This document shows positions 44,205 to 56,009 of a stretch of DNA of 64,000 nt, in pieces. A program made the translations under genes and the position numbers. The first letter of the stretch is position 1, and each line of letters begins with the position of its first letter. Origin of the DNA: Sciurus carolinensis (lineage: Eukaryota > Chordata > Mammalia > Rodentia > Sciuridae); the NCBI RefSeq assembly GCF_902686445.1, contig NC_062222.1, positions 130,641,035 to 130,705,034 of the forward strand, read 5' to 3'. The notes beneath the pieces were generated by a model, which worked only from the letters and a program-made list of their open reading frames with translations, was not told the DNA's origin and searched no databases.

Positions 44205-44708
44205 GGGTGATGGTAGTGGGCAGATTCTAAGGTAACTCCCAGTGACTCCTGCCTTCTGGTATCCATGTCCTTCTGCAATATCTTCCTGTGGGTAGAACCT
44301 GTGATTCCCTGAAAATCAGTGAAACAGGGCCAATGTTATGAAGTGTCACTTCTGTGGTGACTGCACATCATATGGGATTATGTCTTGCTTGTAGCTGCAT
44401 GCTAGAGATTCTCCTAGCAGCTACCATGAGGTAAATAGTCACTGAGGAAGACCACACGTCTACAACTACAACCTGGAGCGGTGGGCACCCTGCCGTGACT
44501 CTCATCTAGGACTGAGCTTGGAAGTGGCCTTCCTCATCGGAGCCTCCACATGGGAACACAGCCTGCCAAAACCCAGACTGTGGCCTTGTAAAACTCTGAG
44601 CAAAAGACCCAGCGACGCGGTAGCTGAACTCCAAACCAGAATAAAAGTGAGGTGATAAGCTTGTGTTTTGTTTGACCTGCTAAGTTTGTAGTAACACTTG
44701 TCACACTA
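44205..44708 (+). mobile_element. MLT1-type ERVL-MaLR LTR, sense
   Basis: 'tgggcagattctaaggtaactccc', 'atcatatgggattatgtcttgc', 'ctccacatgggaacacagcctgccaaaacccagactgtggcc', 'aataaaagtgaggtgataagcttgtgttttgtttgacctgctaagtttgtagtaacacttgtcaca' follow the sense MLT1 order. Confidence 0.65.
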
Positions 44709-44734
44709 AAAAACATAAAAAACTAATGCACTGA

Positions 44735-44875
44735 CCTTGGATCCCAACCATTTTACGCCTTAGCTCACTGTTCCATAAAATGGGAATAACAACAGTATCC
44801 ATTTTATAGTGCTGTTGTGAGCAGTGTGGTAATGTACATAATACACCATAGTGGTAGCACATAAAATAGTCATAG
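44735..44875 (+). repeat. MIR SINE, sense, 3' part
   Basis: 'gccttagctcactgttccataaaatgggaataacaacagtatccattttatagtgctgttgtgagcagtgtggtaatgtacataa' follows the MIR middle and 3' end. Confidence 0.8.
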
Positions 44876-45169
44876 AGGCTTAGCTCTTACAATGACGTAT
44901 GACATAATACTTTGAAATGACATAAGGTCTTTTTTCTTGGTTTTTTAAAATTTTATCTCCTGGTTTCCTCCTGACTTGGTCGGTAGTTTTCAGTCTCATT
45001 CACAAATTTTTCTTCTCCTTAATCCTTCCTTCAGAATCCTGTCTCCTGGTCTTGTCACCTTCTGCATCTCCCTGGGAGGTCTAGAGGAAAGGATCTCCTT
45101 TCTCCTCTCCATTGTATGTTAAGTACCTCTAAAGGACTGGTTCCCTGCTGGTTCCAAGAGTGTTCTCCA
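44876..45169. other. Unassigned sequence
   Basis: No recognised gene or repeat. Confidence 0.4.
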
Positions 45170-45412
<243 letters not shown>

Positions 45413-45544
45413 GCAGGGGTGAGGGGTGGTGGTGATTCCAAAACCAATGTGATTGGATTTAAATGCAAATGATCTCTGGGGCCCCTTTTGTGCCTAAGGT
45501 TTGTGTCAAGCATATTGCATTTTGTAGTTAATCCACATTTAATT

Positions 45545-45640
45545 TAATTTAAGCCACCCCATGAGATTAGTGTTATTGCACCCAAGCAAAGGGAAATGAA
45601 GGCTTGAAGAGGTGAGTGGCCATTCAAATAAGTAAAATAG
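45545..45640 (-). repeat. MIR SINE fragment, antisense
   Basis: 'gccaccccatgagattagtgttattgcacccaagcaaagggaaatgaaggcttgaagaggtgagtggcc' follows the antisense MIR middle. Confidence 0.6.
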
Positions 45641-45805
45641 GAAAGGTGCTAACTTTGAAGAGGAACCTGGGTTCAAAATCTTCCTGTCTCTTAATAACCG
45701 TGTGGCCTTGAACAGTTGCTTAACTTTCCTGAGCTTCTCTGTTTCTTAGGCCAAAGTGAAGATAATAACATCTGTCTCAGAAACAGATGACAATCAGTGA
45801 ATGCC
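45641..45805 (+). repeat. MIR SINE, sense
   Basis: 'gaggaacctgggttcaaaatcttcctgtctcttaataaccgtgtggccttgaacagttgcttaactttcctgagcttctctgtttctta' follows the MIR consensus. It directly abuts the antisense MIR fragment at 45545. Confidence 0.75.
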
Positions 45806-47084
45806 TGCGTGCGGCAGGAGCTCAGTTCCTCCCTGGCAGCTCTGTGTCTCTCCAGCTGCAGTACTGGTGCTGGGATTTATTTCTCAGTTTCACAACCAAA
45901 TAAATGATAGATCCATGAAAATTGAAAAATCTAACAAGAGGAAGATGAGGACAAAGACTTCATGGAATAAATAAGGTGATGCTTGACATTTCTTGATGGT
46001 TTTCCGGGAAAATGTCATGCCAGAGTTAAGGGAGCTGTTAAAGGGCTCCCTGGTTTATGGAGAGGGAAGCAAGCAGCTTAGCAACACCTGTGTTCCAGAA
46101 ACCCTCGAGGGACCCTTCCGCTGACTCTGAATAGAGAGACTGCCATCTAAAGACTCTAGGTACATTCTGAGAGTAAAAGTCTTGGTGCTTCCACCTGTCC
46201 TAGCATCAAAGAGTGTGCGCATCACATGTTTATGCCAACTGTCCAGGACACCAGTGCCTCTGTTACCACGGGGCTCTGCTGCCTTGCCACAGAGCTCCAT
46301 GGCGGCGGTCCAGTGGTGGGTCTTAAGAGTCTGCGTGAAGGAGACTTCTGAGGTTTGTATAGGAAGGCCCTGGAATGAGAAAGCACGGTCTAACCCCAGG
46401 AGGTGAATGAATGAAGAAGGATAGGAGACTCCCAGGATTCTCCCTACTCTTTCCCTTCTCTACTCCATACCATTCTCACATTCTAGAGACTGGTCTGGGA
46501 ATAAAAAGTGGCAAGAAGCAAAGACCAAGCTCACTAAAATCTCTTTTAGTACTAGGTAGAGGATGCATAGTCTTTCACTTTACAGTCTGAGAAAAGAGGG
46601 GCCCAAGAGACTGACTGCTCTAGGGGAGACCATTGACTGTGTCCTGTAATGACACAGTGCTTTAGGGGGCCACAGCGCAGACTGAGATGAAGGAAGACCG
46701 CAGCCCCACTAGAAGGCATTCTGCCGCAGTGACAAGAAGTGAAGGTGTCCGCATTACCAGCATTTCTTCAGGGAGGAAAGGTAGTTGTGCTGCTGCTGTT
46801 TTTCTGTTTGTTTTAAATCTCTGGGCCAGGTACATTTCCATAGCACTGACATGTGAACTGTTGGACCATTTGCAGATGTAATTTTACCCAACCATGAAGT
46901 GGCAGCTCTGTAGTAGTGTCTGCTTGCTTTGCAAAATAGGTACTTAGGACAAGTTGTTGGCAGCCGGGTCCTGAGTTAGTAAAGCTGCCCTGGAGGGGAA
47001 GTCAAGACTGAAAGCTCACCAGGAGATGGACTGCTGATCCTCTGTGAAACTGGGTACCTGGTCCTTTACATAAATCCCTTGCGC
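45806..47084. other. Unassigned sequence
   Basis: About 1.3 kb without a recognised gene or repeat. Frames of 64-81 codons at 46055-46881 have no domain. Confidence 0.35.
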
Positions 47085-47467
47085 AGTTAGTTAGCTTTGC
47101 GTCACTTTGACCAAAATACCCAACAACACCAACATAGAAGAGGAAAACTTTATTTTGGCTTATGGCTCCAGAGGTTCAGTTCATGCTTGGCCAAGTCCAT
47201 GGCTCTGGCCTCAAGGTACTTGATGAGGAGTCCTGCTCCATTCATGGCAGCCAGGAAGCAGAGAGGAAGGAGAAGGGGCCACAGGCCAGATGCCCCCTTC
47301 CAGGGCAAGTCCCTAGTGAACTACCACCTCCAACCATGCCCCACCTGACTCACCGGGTCAGTCTATTCAAATTGGGATGGACTGATGGGTTAAAGCACTT
47401 ACGATCCGCTCATTTCATCTCTGAACTTTCCTGCATTAGTGGGAGCTTTATTATATCCACACCATGA
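47085..47467 (-). mobile_element. ERVL-MaLR LTR (related subfamily), antisense
   Basis: 'agttagctttgcgtcactttgaccaaaatacccaacaacacc', 'ttattttggcttatggctccagaggttcagttcatg', 'ttcatggcagccaggaagcagagagg' and an end 'ggagctttattatatccacaccatga' give the antisense MaLR order with a diverged 3' half. Open frames of 83 and 101 codons in the LTR overlap in two phases and are not genes. Confidence 0.75.
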
Positions 47468-47929
47468 CGGCTGCCAACACCAACATTCTCCTGAATGATG
47501 GTGGACCACTTTCCATCTCCTTCTTGCTAACCTGGTAACTGAGTGCTCCAGAACTCTCTCTCTCTCTCTTTTTTTTTTTTAATTGCCAGATTTAAACCCT
47601 GACTCTCATCCAAGACTCTGATTCTGCTATCTTCTCAACTAGATTCTCTGTGGCTTATGCCTTAACACCTAGAAATTGACTTGGCTTCAATGCTTATCTG
47701 TGACCAATTTCTAGATGTTGATGTCTGACTACAACCCATTTGGAACAGCAACCACTGAACTTCCTCTTATTTACTCTCCATTTGGAACTCATCACTTGAA
47801 TGCACATTCAATTTCAGGTCATCAGAAAAACGGAGAATGGAAAGGAACTCTCTCTCCCCCAACTGTATTTCTCTTCAACATGTCCCTCTTTGACCTCTTT
47901 GTCTTTTAAGACTAATTACAAATAGTCTA
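47468..47929. other. Unassigned sequence with CT/T run
   Basis: A (CT)n then T(11) run lies at 47557-47580. No gene or repeat family was recognised. Confidence 0.4.
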
Positions 47930-48364
47930 TGCTATGATTTATTTATGAGGTGTCCTCCTAAAGCTCATATATAGACAATGCAAGGAAGTTTAGAGGTGAA
48001 ACAGTTGGGTTATGAGGACATTAACTTAGTCAGTACATCAATCCACTGATAGGGTTTAACTGGTTGGTAACTGTAGGCAGGTGGGGAGTGGATGGAGGAG
48101 TTGAAGCTCTGTGGGGACATGCTATTGGGGTTTATATTTTGTCCCTGGTGAGCAAAGCTCACTCTGTCTCTCTGCTTCCTGGTTGCCATGTTCTGAGCTG
48201 CTCTCCCTTCTACGCACTTCCGCCATCATCTTCTGCCTTATCTCAGGACCAGAGCAATGGAGTTAGTCATCTATGGACTGAGACCTCTGAAACTGTGAGC
48301 CCCAAATAAACTTACCTTTCTCTAGTTGTTCTTGTCAGGTCTTTTGGTCACAGTGACAAAAAAT
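47930..48364 (+). mobile_element. ERVL-MaLR LTR (rodent type), sense
   Basis: It begins TGCTATGATTTATTTATGAGGTGTCCTCC, with 'gtcagtacatcaatccactgatagggtttaactggttggtaactgtaggcaggtgggg', 'ctctctgcttcctggttgccatg', 'gtgagccccaaataaacttacc' and 'cttgtcaggtcttttggtcacagtgac'. It is collinear with 7390-7811. An A-rich (AAAAC)n tail follows to about 48394. Confidence 0.85.
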
Positions 48365-48394
48365 TAAAATAAAATAAAACAAAACAAAACAGAA

Positions 48395-50494
48395 CTAAGA
48401 TGGTCTGTGTTATCCTGATCTTAAAACACAAAATCAGAGAGAAGTTGGGATAGCATAATTTTCCCTGAGAAAAGAACAGTCGGCAGGGTAATTATGTTAA
48501 TGAGATCATATCATCACACCTTCAGAAAGTGGGGAGATCTGATCAGTTTTGAAGGCAGAGGAAACCAAACCAGTATAGGAGAAATTGAAGGGGATGTGGG
48601 AAATCTCACTGACTTGGAGCTCTGCTCCGTCTAAGCAGGGCAGTTTGCTTTAGAGGATGGTTCATAGATACTGACAAGTACACACAGCTCAGAAAGCAGT
48701 TGGGGTCTTTTTGGATCAACAAGTGCTCATTGCCAACCAGGGAAGAACCAATTTCAATCATGTCTGAGGCCTTTAGTTTTCCCACCTAAACAATAGTAAC
48801 AGATGTTTATGTACATGTCTAAAAGCTCTGAAACCAAGCAAGGTAGTGTTATTAATAGTTATGGAAAAAAAGAGTGGGGTTTCCAGTGAACCAAGGAACA
48901 CTTTAAAGAAGACTAAAGACCTAAGAGGGGTTTCAAGGTGCTCGTATTTCAATTCCAAGTCTCCCAGGAGCACCAATAATCCTCAGTCCATTTCAAGTTA
49001 TTTCCTCCACTACTACTTCTCTACAGTCTATAAAAACACTCTTTCCTCTCACCTAATATCCTTATTGCCATTGATTTATGTCTCAACAAATTAAATGGGG
49101 TTGGCATCTGACTCACAAGGCCTCTCTTTTCTTAGGAAAGCGGTGTCACGTGAAACATCTGGCGAGTGCCTTTGTGAAGGGGACTTTAAATACATGATTA
49201 CAGGAGCTCTTAAGAGCTATGTGAGGGAGACTGTAAAATTTTTCTCTCCTGATCCTCACTCAACAGGTTGTAAACATTTTTCCATTGCTAAACAATTTTT
49301 TTTTTTAGGTGATAGGGCCTAACGTAACATTTCTTTAAATGTCAAAAGATTAGGTTATGGTTTCCAGAAAAGATGGACATTCTTTATGAATGGAGATTCC
49401 TTAAAGACTGTTAAAGCTGGAATAAGGTAGAGACCCTTTACTCCAGGGTTTTTAAAAGTTCTTAAAAATTTTTTACTAAGAAGGAAATTGAGGCTCATAC
49501 AGACTCTAATATTTATATATCATTCATGTTAAAAAAAAAGTTTGAAAAACTGATGCTTCAGATAATACAGAAAAACATTCTTACCTTTTCAGATTGACCT
49601 TTAGGTTATTTTATGATGTCTTTTCCCCCTAGTGGCCAAAACATTCTATATACACATTCATATATGCATTTTAGTCATCAAGTGAAAATTTCATTTATTT
49701 CTTATGCATTTCCTTGAAATGAATTTCTAAGGCCTGGATACTTAACCTGGGAAAGATTCTGTCTTATTCTCATAGTCCAGTAGGTTGTGGTTTGCTATTT
49801 TGGTTATTTTAATTCAAAATGGGTGTGTCCCTAAAGCAGTCTCTGATCCAAAGGCTCATCCTGCCTGTGTGTGTCTTCTGCACTTCATCTGCTGGCCCAG
49901 AGTGTTCTACGCTCACTCCAACACAGTGAGGGGCACATTGAAATCATTTTGATTGGAAAAACGTATTTCTTTCATGCATTCTCAACTAGAAGAAGATTCA
50001 TGTTTCTTCTTTCTAAATTAAAAATGTAATTAGCAGGACAATGACGTTGCATCTTCCTATCACACATTGCCATCTCCCCTTCCTCACTGACCCACGCTGG
50101 AATTCAGGGTGATTCTACTTCCCCACGTCCTGCCACGTATGTTAGATTGAACTCATATCATCACACCCACTGTGTGTGCCAGGGAGATTGAGGAAGAGGA
50201 GTAGCATTTATTGAGGTTTCTTTACATATTAGGTTTATTGGATTTTTTTGTTTCTTCATATAAAATGGGTATTAGGTTGTTTTGGCACCAAAGATTGAAA
50301 AGACTCACATTCTTACTTGGTTTTTGTTCTTGGTATTTGTGTCAAAAATAATCTCACTACATGTATGCATATGTATATGTGTATAGTTACTTCTACAACT
50401 TCTATTTCTCTTCCTGATTTCAGTCTTCAATGTTTTCCCCAACAATGTGTGCTTTTTTTTAAATTTTCAAAACACATATTAGATGCAGAATTCT
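48395..50494. other. Long unassigned stretch
   Basis: About 2.1 kb with no recognised gene or repeat except the motif listed at 49625. The part 49880-50200 has little repeat character and contains 'aaatgtaattagcaggacaatgacgttgcatc' (homeodomain-like and ATF/C-EBP-like words). It could be constrained, but this cannot be told from one sequence. Confidence 0.35.
49625..49643 (-). promoter_or_regulatory. Strong CTCF-like motif
   Basis: Minus strand reads TTGGCCACTAGGGGGAAAA. The first 14 informative positions agree with the CTCF core TGGCCACYAGGGGG. The 3' GCGCT part is replaced by AAAA. It lies in repeat-free sequence. Occupancy is inferred from the motif only. Confidence 0.5.
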
Positions 50495-51470
50495 AAGTTC
50501 AGAGTTTGATACAGCAATTTGAAGATAACTTTTTATTTTCTTCTGATTCGCCTACTATTTTATGATTGTGTTTTGGTTTAAATATAGATTATGTATCTGA
50601 CTTCTTGTAAGATTTATTGCTATGACTTATTTTCTAAGATTTGATTATGATGTTTGGTGTTATTTTATCTTTTTTTTGCTTGTCTAACTTGAGGTTCATT
50701 GAGTTTCTTGAAAGCATAGATTTATAGCCTGGTGGCAGCAAGTCTGTAATCCCAGTGGCTCAGGAGCCTGAGGCAAGAGGATCTCAAGCTCAAGGCCAGA
50801 CTCAACAACTTAGTGAGGGCTTAAGCAACTTAACAAAATCCTGCCTCAAATTAAAAAAATAAAATTAAAAGGAACAGGGATGTGACTCAGTGGTTAAGCA
50901 CCCCTGTATTCAATCTCCAGTCCCCAAAACAACATCAACAAAAAAGTGTAGACTTATAAATTCTAATTAGAAAAATGTCTATTATTTTAATGTTTTCCAG
51001 TCCACAATACTTTCTTTTTGTACTTCAATTGTATTGTACATTAGAGTGTGATTTTTTTTTCCTTGTAACTAACTGGTGCCTTGTTGAGTTTTTTTTTTTT
51101 TTTTAAGACTTTTATTCTGTGAAACTTTTGCATAACTTCTATTGCTTTTTTCAGTTTAACTGATTGTTTTTAGCCATCTATGATCTCACATTAGTCCCTT
51201 CCCACTTTTTATTCCACTATTCATTTCATGTGAAACATATTTTCATTTCTAGCATTCCAGTTGATTATTTTATCTCTTCTATTTATTTCTCTTTCCTTAT
51301 TTAAATAATATGGCATAGTGTCTCATTATACATTTTAACATCTTTACTATTAATTTCATTTTTCTTTCATTTCTTTGCTTCTATTGACTGTTGTTTCTCC
51401 ATGTTGTAATTTACTTATTTCTGGTTTTCTAAATGTCTAGCAATTTTGGCATCCATAATCTCTTAGGAAA
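50495..51470 (-). mobile_element. Old LINE-1 (L1M) 3' region, antisense
   Basis: On the plus strand it has 'ctaacttgaggttcattgagtttcttgaaagcatag' (50688-50720), 'ttctgtgaaacttttgcataacttctattgc', 'ttcagtttaactgattg', 'cattccagttgattattttatctcttctatttatttctctttcctta' and 'ctggttttctaaatgtctagcaattttggc' (51421-51450). This is the antisense 3' region of old mammalian L1. A SINE interrupts it at 50727-50948. Confidence 0.65.
50727..50948 (+). repeat. Sciurid ID-derived SINE, sense
   Basis: 'gcctggtggcagcaagtctgtaatcccagtggctcaggagcctgaggcaagaggatctcaag' (Alu/7SL-like body), an A-rich linker, then 'gggatgtgactcagtggttaagcacccctgtattcaatctccagtcccc' (ID/tRNA-derived end) and an A-rich tail. Near-identical 10-mers tagatttata (50717) and tagacttata (50949) flank it as a target duplication. 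Confidence 0.85.
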
Positions 51471-51609
51471 GTAAAAAGTAAATACAATAAAATGGAACCC
51501 TTCTCTCTGTTCTTTATCTCTTCAGCCATCAGCCCAGTCTCTCTTCTTCCATAGGATGTGATCATCTCTTCAAAATTTTGTGTTTCTGTTTTCTCATCCT
51601 TAACCTTAA

Positions 51610-51742
51610 CCCCTATAATAATAATAATAATGATAATAATAAGTATTATTACTATTTTGCAGTGTGGGGGATTGAAACTGGGGCCTCATGCATGGTAGGC
51701 AAGCACTCTACCACTGACATAAGTCTTCAGTCCCTGACCCCC
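51610..51742 (-). repeat. ID SINE, antisense, with (ATA)n tail
   Basis: The complement reads 'gtcagtggtagagtgcttgcctaccatgcatgaggccccagtttcaatcccccacactgc', the tRNA-Ala-derived ID element with its A-box and B-box regions. The (ATA/ATG)n run at 51615-51655 is its degenerate tail. Confidence 0.85.
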
Positions 51743-51919
51743 AATTGTTTACCCTGTAATGTGAAGTAGTGAAGCTTATCTTCTTAGAATCTGGGGCACT
51801 TTTTTTTTTCAGTCATTTAAAATCTTTCTAATTTGTGAAATGACTGTGATAATATGCCAATTCTATCACCTTTTGCGGTCAGAGATCACCTGTGACAGGT
51901 GACATGAGATCATAGTGTG
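51743..51919. other. Unassigned sequence
   Basis: No recognised gene or repeat. A T run lies at 51801-51810. Confidence 0.4.
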
Positions 51920-52315
51920 TCACACACAGGCATCCTGCATCCTTCACCTTTCACTTGGTCCAAGTCGCAGCACTGGCCCATGCCTCCTCTTCCAGATCCC
52001 AGGCTCTGTCCCACCTCCATATTTTTTGTCTGTGCTATTTCTTCAACCAGGAATTTATGCTACTCTGGAGAATTCTCCAGGAAGGAGTGTTGGGTTAGAT
52101 GTTCTTCTTTTTGTGCTTCTCTATATTTCACTTGTCACAATGTAATAATATTTTCCACTTATACATTTATTTTGTTTTCCAATCTCTGTTCTCCTTATTC
52201 ACCAAAAGACTTCAAACTTTTCTTCTAAGTATGTATTATGTGCCCTTCACCTAATTTCTGGACCCAGTAAGTATTTGACAAATATTTATCAGTTGAGTGC
52301 ATGTGTAAACACTTT
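51920..52315 (+). repeat. L2 LINE 3' end, sense
   Basis: 'ctgtgctatttcttcaaccaggaatttatgctactc', 'tgtgcttctctatatttcacttgtcacaatgtaataatattttccactta' and the end 'cccagtaagtatttgacaaatatttatcagttgagtgc' are in L2 3' order. The overlapping 76- and 103-codon frames are remnants or chance. Confidence 0.7.
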
Positions 52316-52784
52316 AATAGTTTATAATGAAGGTCTAACATGAGTTCACAGTTCTGTCATCATCACAAGTAAACCATGGAGCCCCCGAAAGTCCTATCAA
52401 AGATTAATACTATTCACGAGGTGGAAACTGAGTCTAAAAGAATCTTGACAATTTTTCAATTTTGTTTGCTTGGAGTTATGCATGTAACAATGACAATGGG
52501 CAGTAAGTAGGCCCCCACTGTTGTTTTCTATATTTGCCTTCTGGTCATTTTCTTAATAATGACTGACCCAACATTAATGGTATGTTATTTGCCCATTTGT
52601 ATAAATATCTCCTATCTCCTGCTTCAGATTTTAATTTTTCTTTTCCAGTTTATTCACTGACTTATCGCCAACACCTAGTATCCAACATAAGCAAGTGCTC
52701 AGGTCAATGCAAATTCTATTTGTCCCACCTTCAATTTTTCCCACTTTCTAAACACAATTCCATTTGTAGAGTGAAAGGGAGCAT
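52316..52784. other. Unassigned, possibly L2-related
   Basis: 'ttcactgacttatcgccaacacctagtatccaacataagcaagtgctcagg' (52652-52702) is weakly L2 3'-like. Nothing else was recognised. Confidence 0.35.
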
Positions 52785-52945
52785 GATGTGAAGGACAGAG
52801 GCCTTTAAGCCAAACTGAGTCAGAAAACTTTTCCACCAATTTCACCAACTGCTTGGAGTAAGACATTGAATCTCACATTTTTCTTATATAAAAATGATTC
52901 TAAAACACCTACTGTTGTGTTGTGAATGAGAAATTCATTCAGTTC
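52785..52945 (+). repeat. MIR SINE, sense
   Basis: 'gaaggacagaggcctttaagccaaactgagtc', 'gcttggagtaagacattgaatctcacatttttcttatataaaaatgattc' and 'acctactgttgtgttgtgaatgag' follow the MIR order. Confidence 0.65.
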
Positions 52946-55204
52946 ACACAGGTAATGTGATCTGTTCTAGTTCAAGAAAATCTTTTATTCCCATTCCTTG
53001 TAGGAAGTCTGATCGATCTCATATATCCCATAAAATGGAAATGTCATTTAAATTGTAAAAGCAAAATAGTTATATTAAAGATAAAACGATGCTGATGAAA
53101 ATAATCTGAAAGAAGTTTGAGTCTTTGAGCTGAATTTATGAGACGAACATTTACACAGTTCTCTGCCTGCATTGTTGCCAGAATTAGTAAAGAGAGGGAC
53201 ATTTTTAAAAAGCAAGAAAAAAATTCCAGCTGGCCTAGATTTATAAGTTGAAGGAATTGCATGCCAAGAAACATATGGCAATTCATTTAGCAAACACTTA
53301 CCGGGCATCTATTATGTGCATGGTGCAGCAACACGTCCTGAAGGTGGAAACAGATGATGAATTGCCTCTGGTTCAAGGATGCTTGTCATGTCTTGGGAAA
53401 AGACAGGATTTACATTCACTTTCTACAAGATTTGGGGCAAATGTGTACATTCTATTGTCTTTAACTTTTTACATTTGTAAGAAAAAGAAAAAGAATCTTT
53501 TCCAGTCACCTTCACAAAAGTATGGAGGAATCCAAAGGAGATGTATGTGCAAGAGTCCTTCATCCATCCATACAATTAAATATATGCCCAGGACCATCTA
53601 TGTTCTAGGTTGGCAATAAAAAGGCTCATGAAGCATACAAGCCCCTATCTTTACGGGTTTATATGCTTTATGATCTGGAAAACACTTGGTGAATCATAAA
53701 TACTTCAACAAAGTTTCAAGGTCCTGGGAGAATTTAGCATAGTAGTGAGAGCAACAATGGTTTTTCATTTGCCCAAATGTAACATTGAGGCCCCCACAAT
53801 GCAATGACATTGAATGGGATAGAAATTTTAAGAAAACAGTTCTCCAAATAAGTGGGATTAAATTCTTAATTTAGGTTTTCTTGGTATAGCCCAAATTCCA
53901 TTAGCTGGTCTAATGTCTGGATGGCTAGAATGGCATTTCCTAGATTCAAAGTATCATTCAGAAGTTTTCCAAACTAATAAAACTATTAGTTCTTGCTTTA
54001 ACAGAAAATAAATCTTTGATGTTGACCAGGGTCATTTAAGTACATTTCTCCAGGCCTGAAGATTTGCATAATTATTGTCTGATATGCTTCTGGTTTGGCC
54101 GTTAGTATTAAACTCAGATTTAAATTATTTATCAATTTGAACTTCAGTTAATTTTGTCTTTTAACAGATGGTTCTATGAATCAGCAATATAACTATTAAC
54201 AATTGCTATACACATTTCACACTGACTCATTTCTACATAGACAAAATTTTGTCCCTACTGTAGTTATTATAAGGTGGTTATAAGAAGACCTTCTGTGGAA
54301 GTTATCATATCTCTTACATTCTGGACTCCCACAAAATGTATTTAAACTCACAAAATTAATCCCACCGCATTCTAATCATCTATTGTAATGTCTGTCATTC
54401 TAAAACTTGTCTCTATCACGGACCTGATACGTAATCTCTGTCTCTTATAGCATGGTAGGAATGACATGTCTTCCACAGGCTTGTGGCCATGAAATGAGGC
54501 ATAAAGTGCCCAACGGAATGATCGTGTAGCCATCTCTTGTGTTGCTTTCGTTGTCCCATAAAATGCTGACTCTAGCTAAAACCTGTCTTGGATGTCTCCA
54601 AATGACAGCGCTGCCACCCGACGAAGGACTGTCACCTGCAGGTAGCAGGGTTGCTTATGTGGTAAGTGTTCAAGCTCAAGGATTCCTAACATAAACAGAA
54701 GGAACCAGGTCCTTGGAACTGCACTGAGGTAGGTTGTGGGAGTTTGGGGTCCTGGACTGTATCTTCTCACTTTCAAGTCTCAATTCTAGGAAAAGCCTGA
54801 CTTGTAACTCAATAAATATTTGTTAAAGGAGTTCAATAAATAATGTCATTGTTGCAAGATAAAATAAAACTTTAATGGCCATTTTTTATAAATTTAAGGT
54901 GCTATATTTGAGAAACTGGATTATTTTGGTAAATGCTCTTTGTTACATAGCAATTTACCAAAATCAGTTTATTTTAGCTATAAATTTCACTGTGTAGGAC
55001 CAAGTGTAAGGTCTTTTGGTATGTTTTGCTTTATAGTTGGAAGTCAACACATGTCAATTATCACACACACACACACAAAGTTAAGTTAATTTTATTAATT
55101 GGTCAGAAAATAAATCTGGATTTAGTGCTAAATCTGTGTTTGAAGTCAATTCATTTGCCAAGTGCTTTTTGACAAGTTATTTAGAAGAGAAATAGGAGAA
55201 ATTT
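52946..55204. other. Long unassigned AT-rich stretch
   Basis: About 2.3 kb without a recognised gene. Part of 53280-53400 and 53610-53690 looks like the unresolved ancient repeat. At 54063-54080 a perfect octamer (atttgcat) sits beside 'ataattattgtc'. A CpG-containing patch lies at 54505-54650. (CA)n at 55062-55077. Confidence 0.35.
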
Positions 55205-55335
55205 GGGTTTTGGATTTTGAAAGAATAAGAATCAAATTTCCTTAAGTATCAAGTTCCTCATCTGTAATTCCTGCCACATAGGGTTATTAGAAGGATTAAA
55301 TAAAATAATGTCTTGTGAAATGCAGCTGACACCAA
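55205..55335 (+). repeat. MIR SINE 3' part, sense
   Basis: 'aagttcctcatctgtaattcctgccacatagggttattagaaggattaaataaaataatgt' follows the MIR 3' half. Confidence 0.75.
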
Positions 55336-56009
55336 ATAATTTATCTAAGAGAAATTTTCTGCATTTATAAAATGGAGTTGATATGTCTATTATAGCATGA
55401 TAGGAGTTGAAACAATATATCTGAAATACCTTTTAAATAATAAATTGATATTGATGTATGCCATCATTAAAACTGAAATTATTAACATGGATGAAAATAT
55501 TCTATTCCAAATATTTTAAAGACCTACTTTATGGTGTGCTGAAAAATGTATTCAGACAAAAACGGATTTCTTTTAAAAATGGGAAATAAAAGTTGCTTGA
55601 AATTAGACTCCTCATACCATTTTAGAGCCATAAAATACATGTTCTCATCAACAATGTGAGCACCATTTTTCCTTCCAGATTCAGTGACCAATTCTTACTG
55701 TGAAGTCCCACACAGGGACAGGTTTTGCTGCTGAGTAAATGATACCCGATATGTCAATAGGACTCTCTTGAGGGAACAGAATATTTTTTTTCATTTTCCT
55801 ACCACAAGGGCAAGGACTTTAATTAACAAATCAACCCTCCAGTATTCAAGTTAGTGGAAGCCTGAAAAGATGACCACTTCCTCAACCATGGAGCAGCCGT
55901 TGGGCACAGGTGACCTTTAGCCTATTAGAGTCGCACCACTGGAAGAGTACTGTTTGAGAAGAGGTGATTTTGCAAACTACTGAAAGCCATCCTTTCAATT
56001 GAGCTTGGT
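55336..56009. other. Unassigned sequence
   Basis: No recognised gene or repeat. Confidence 0.4.
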
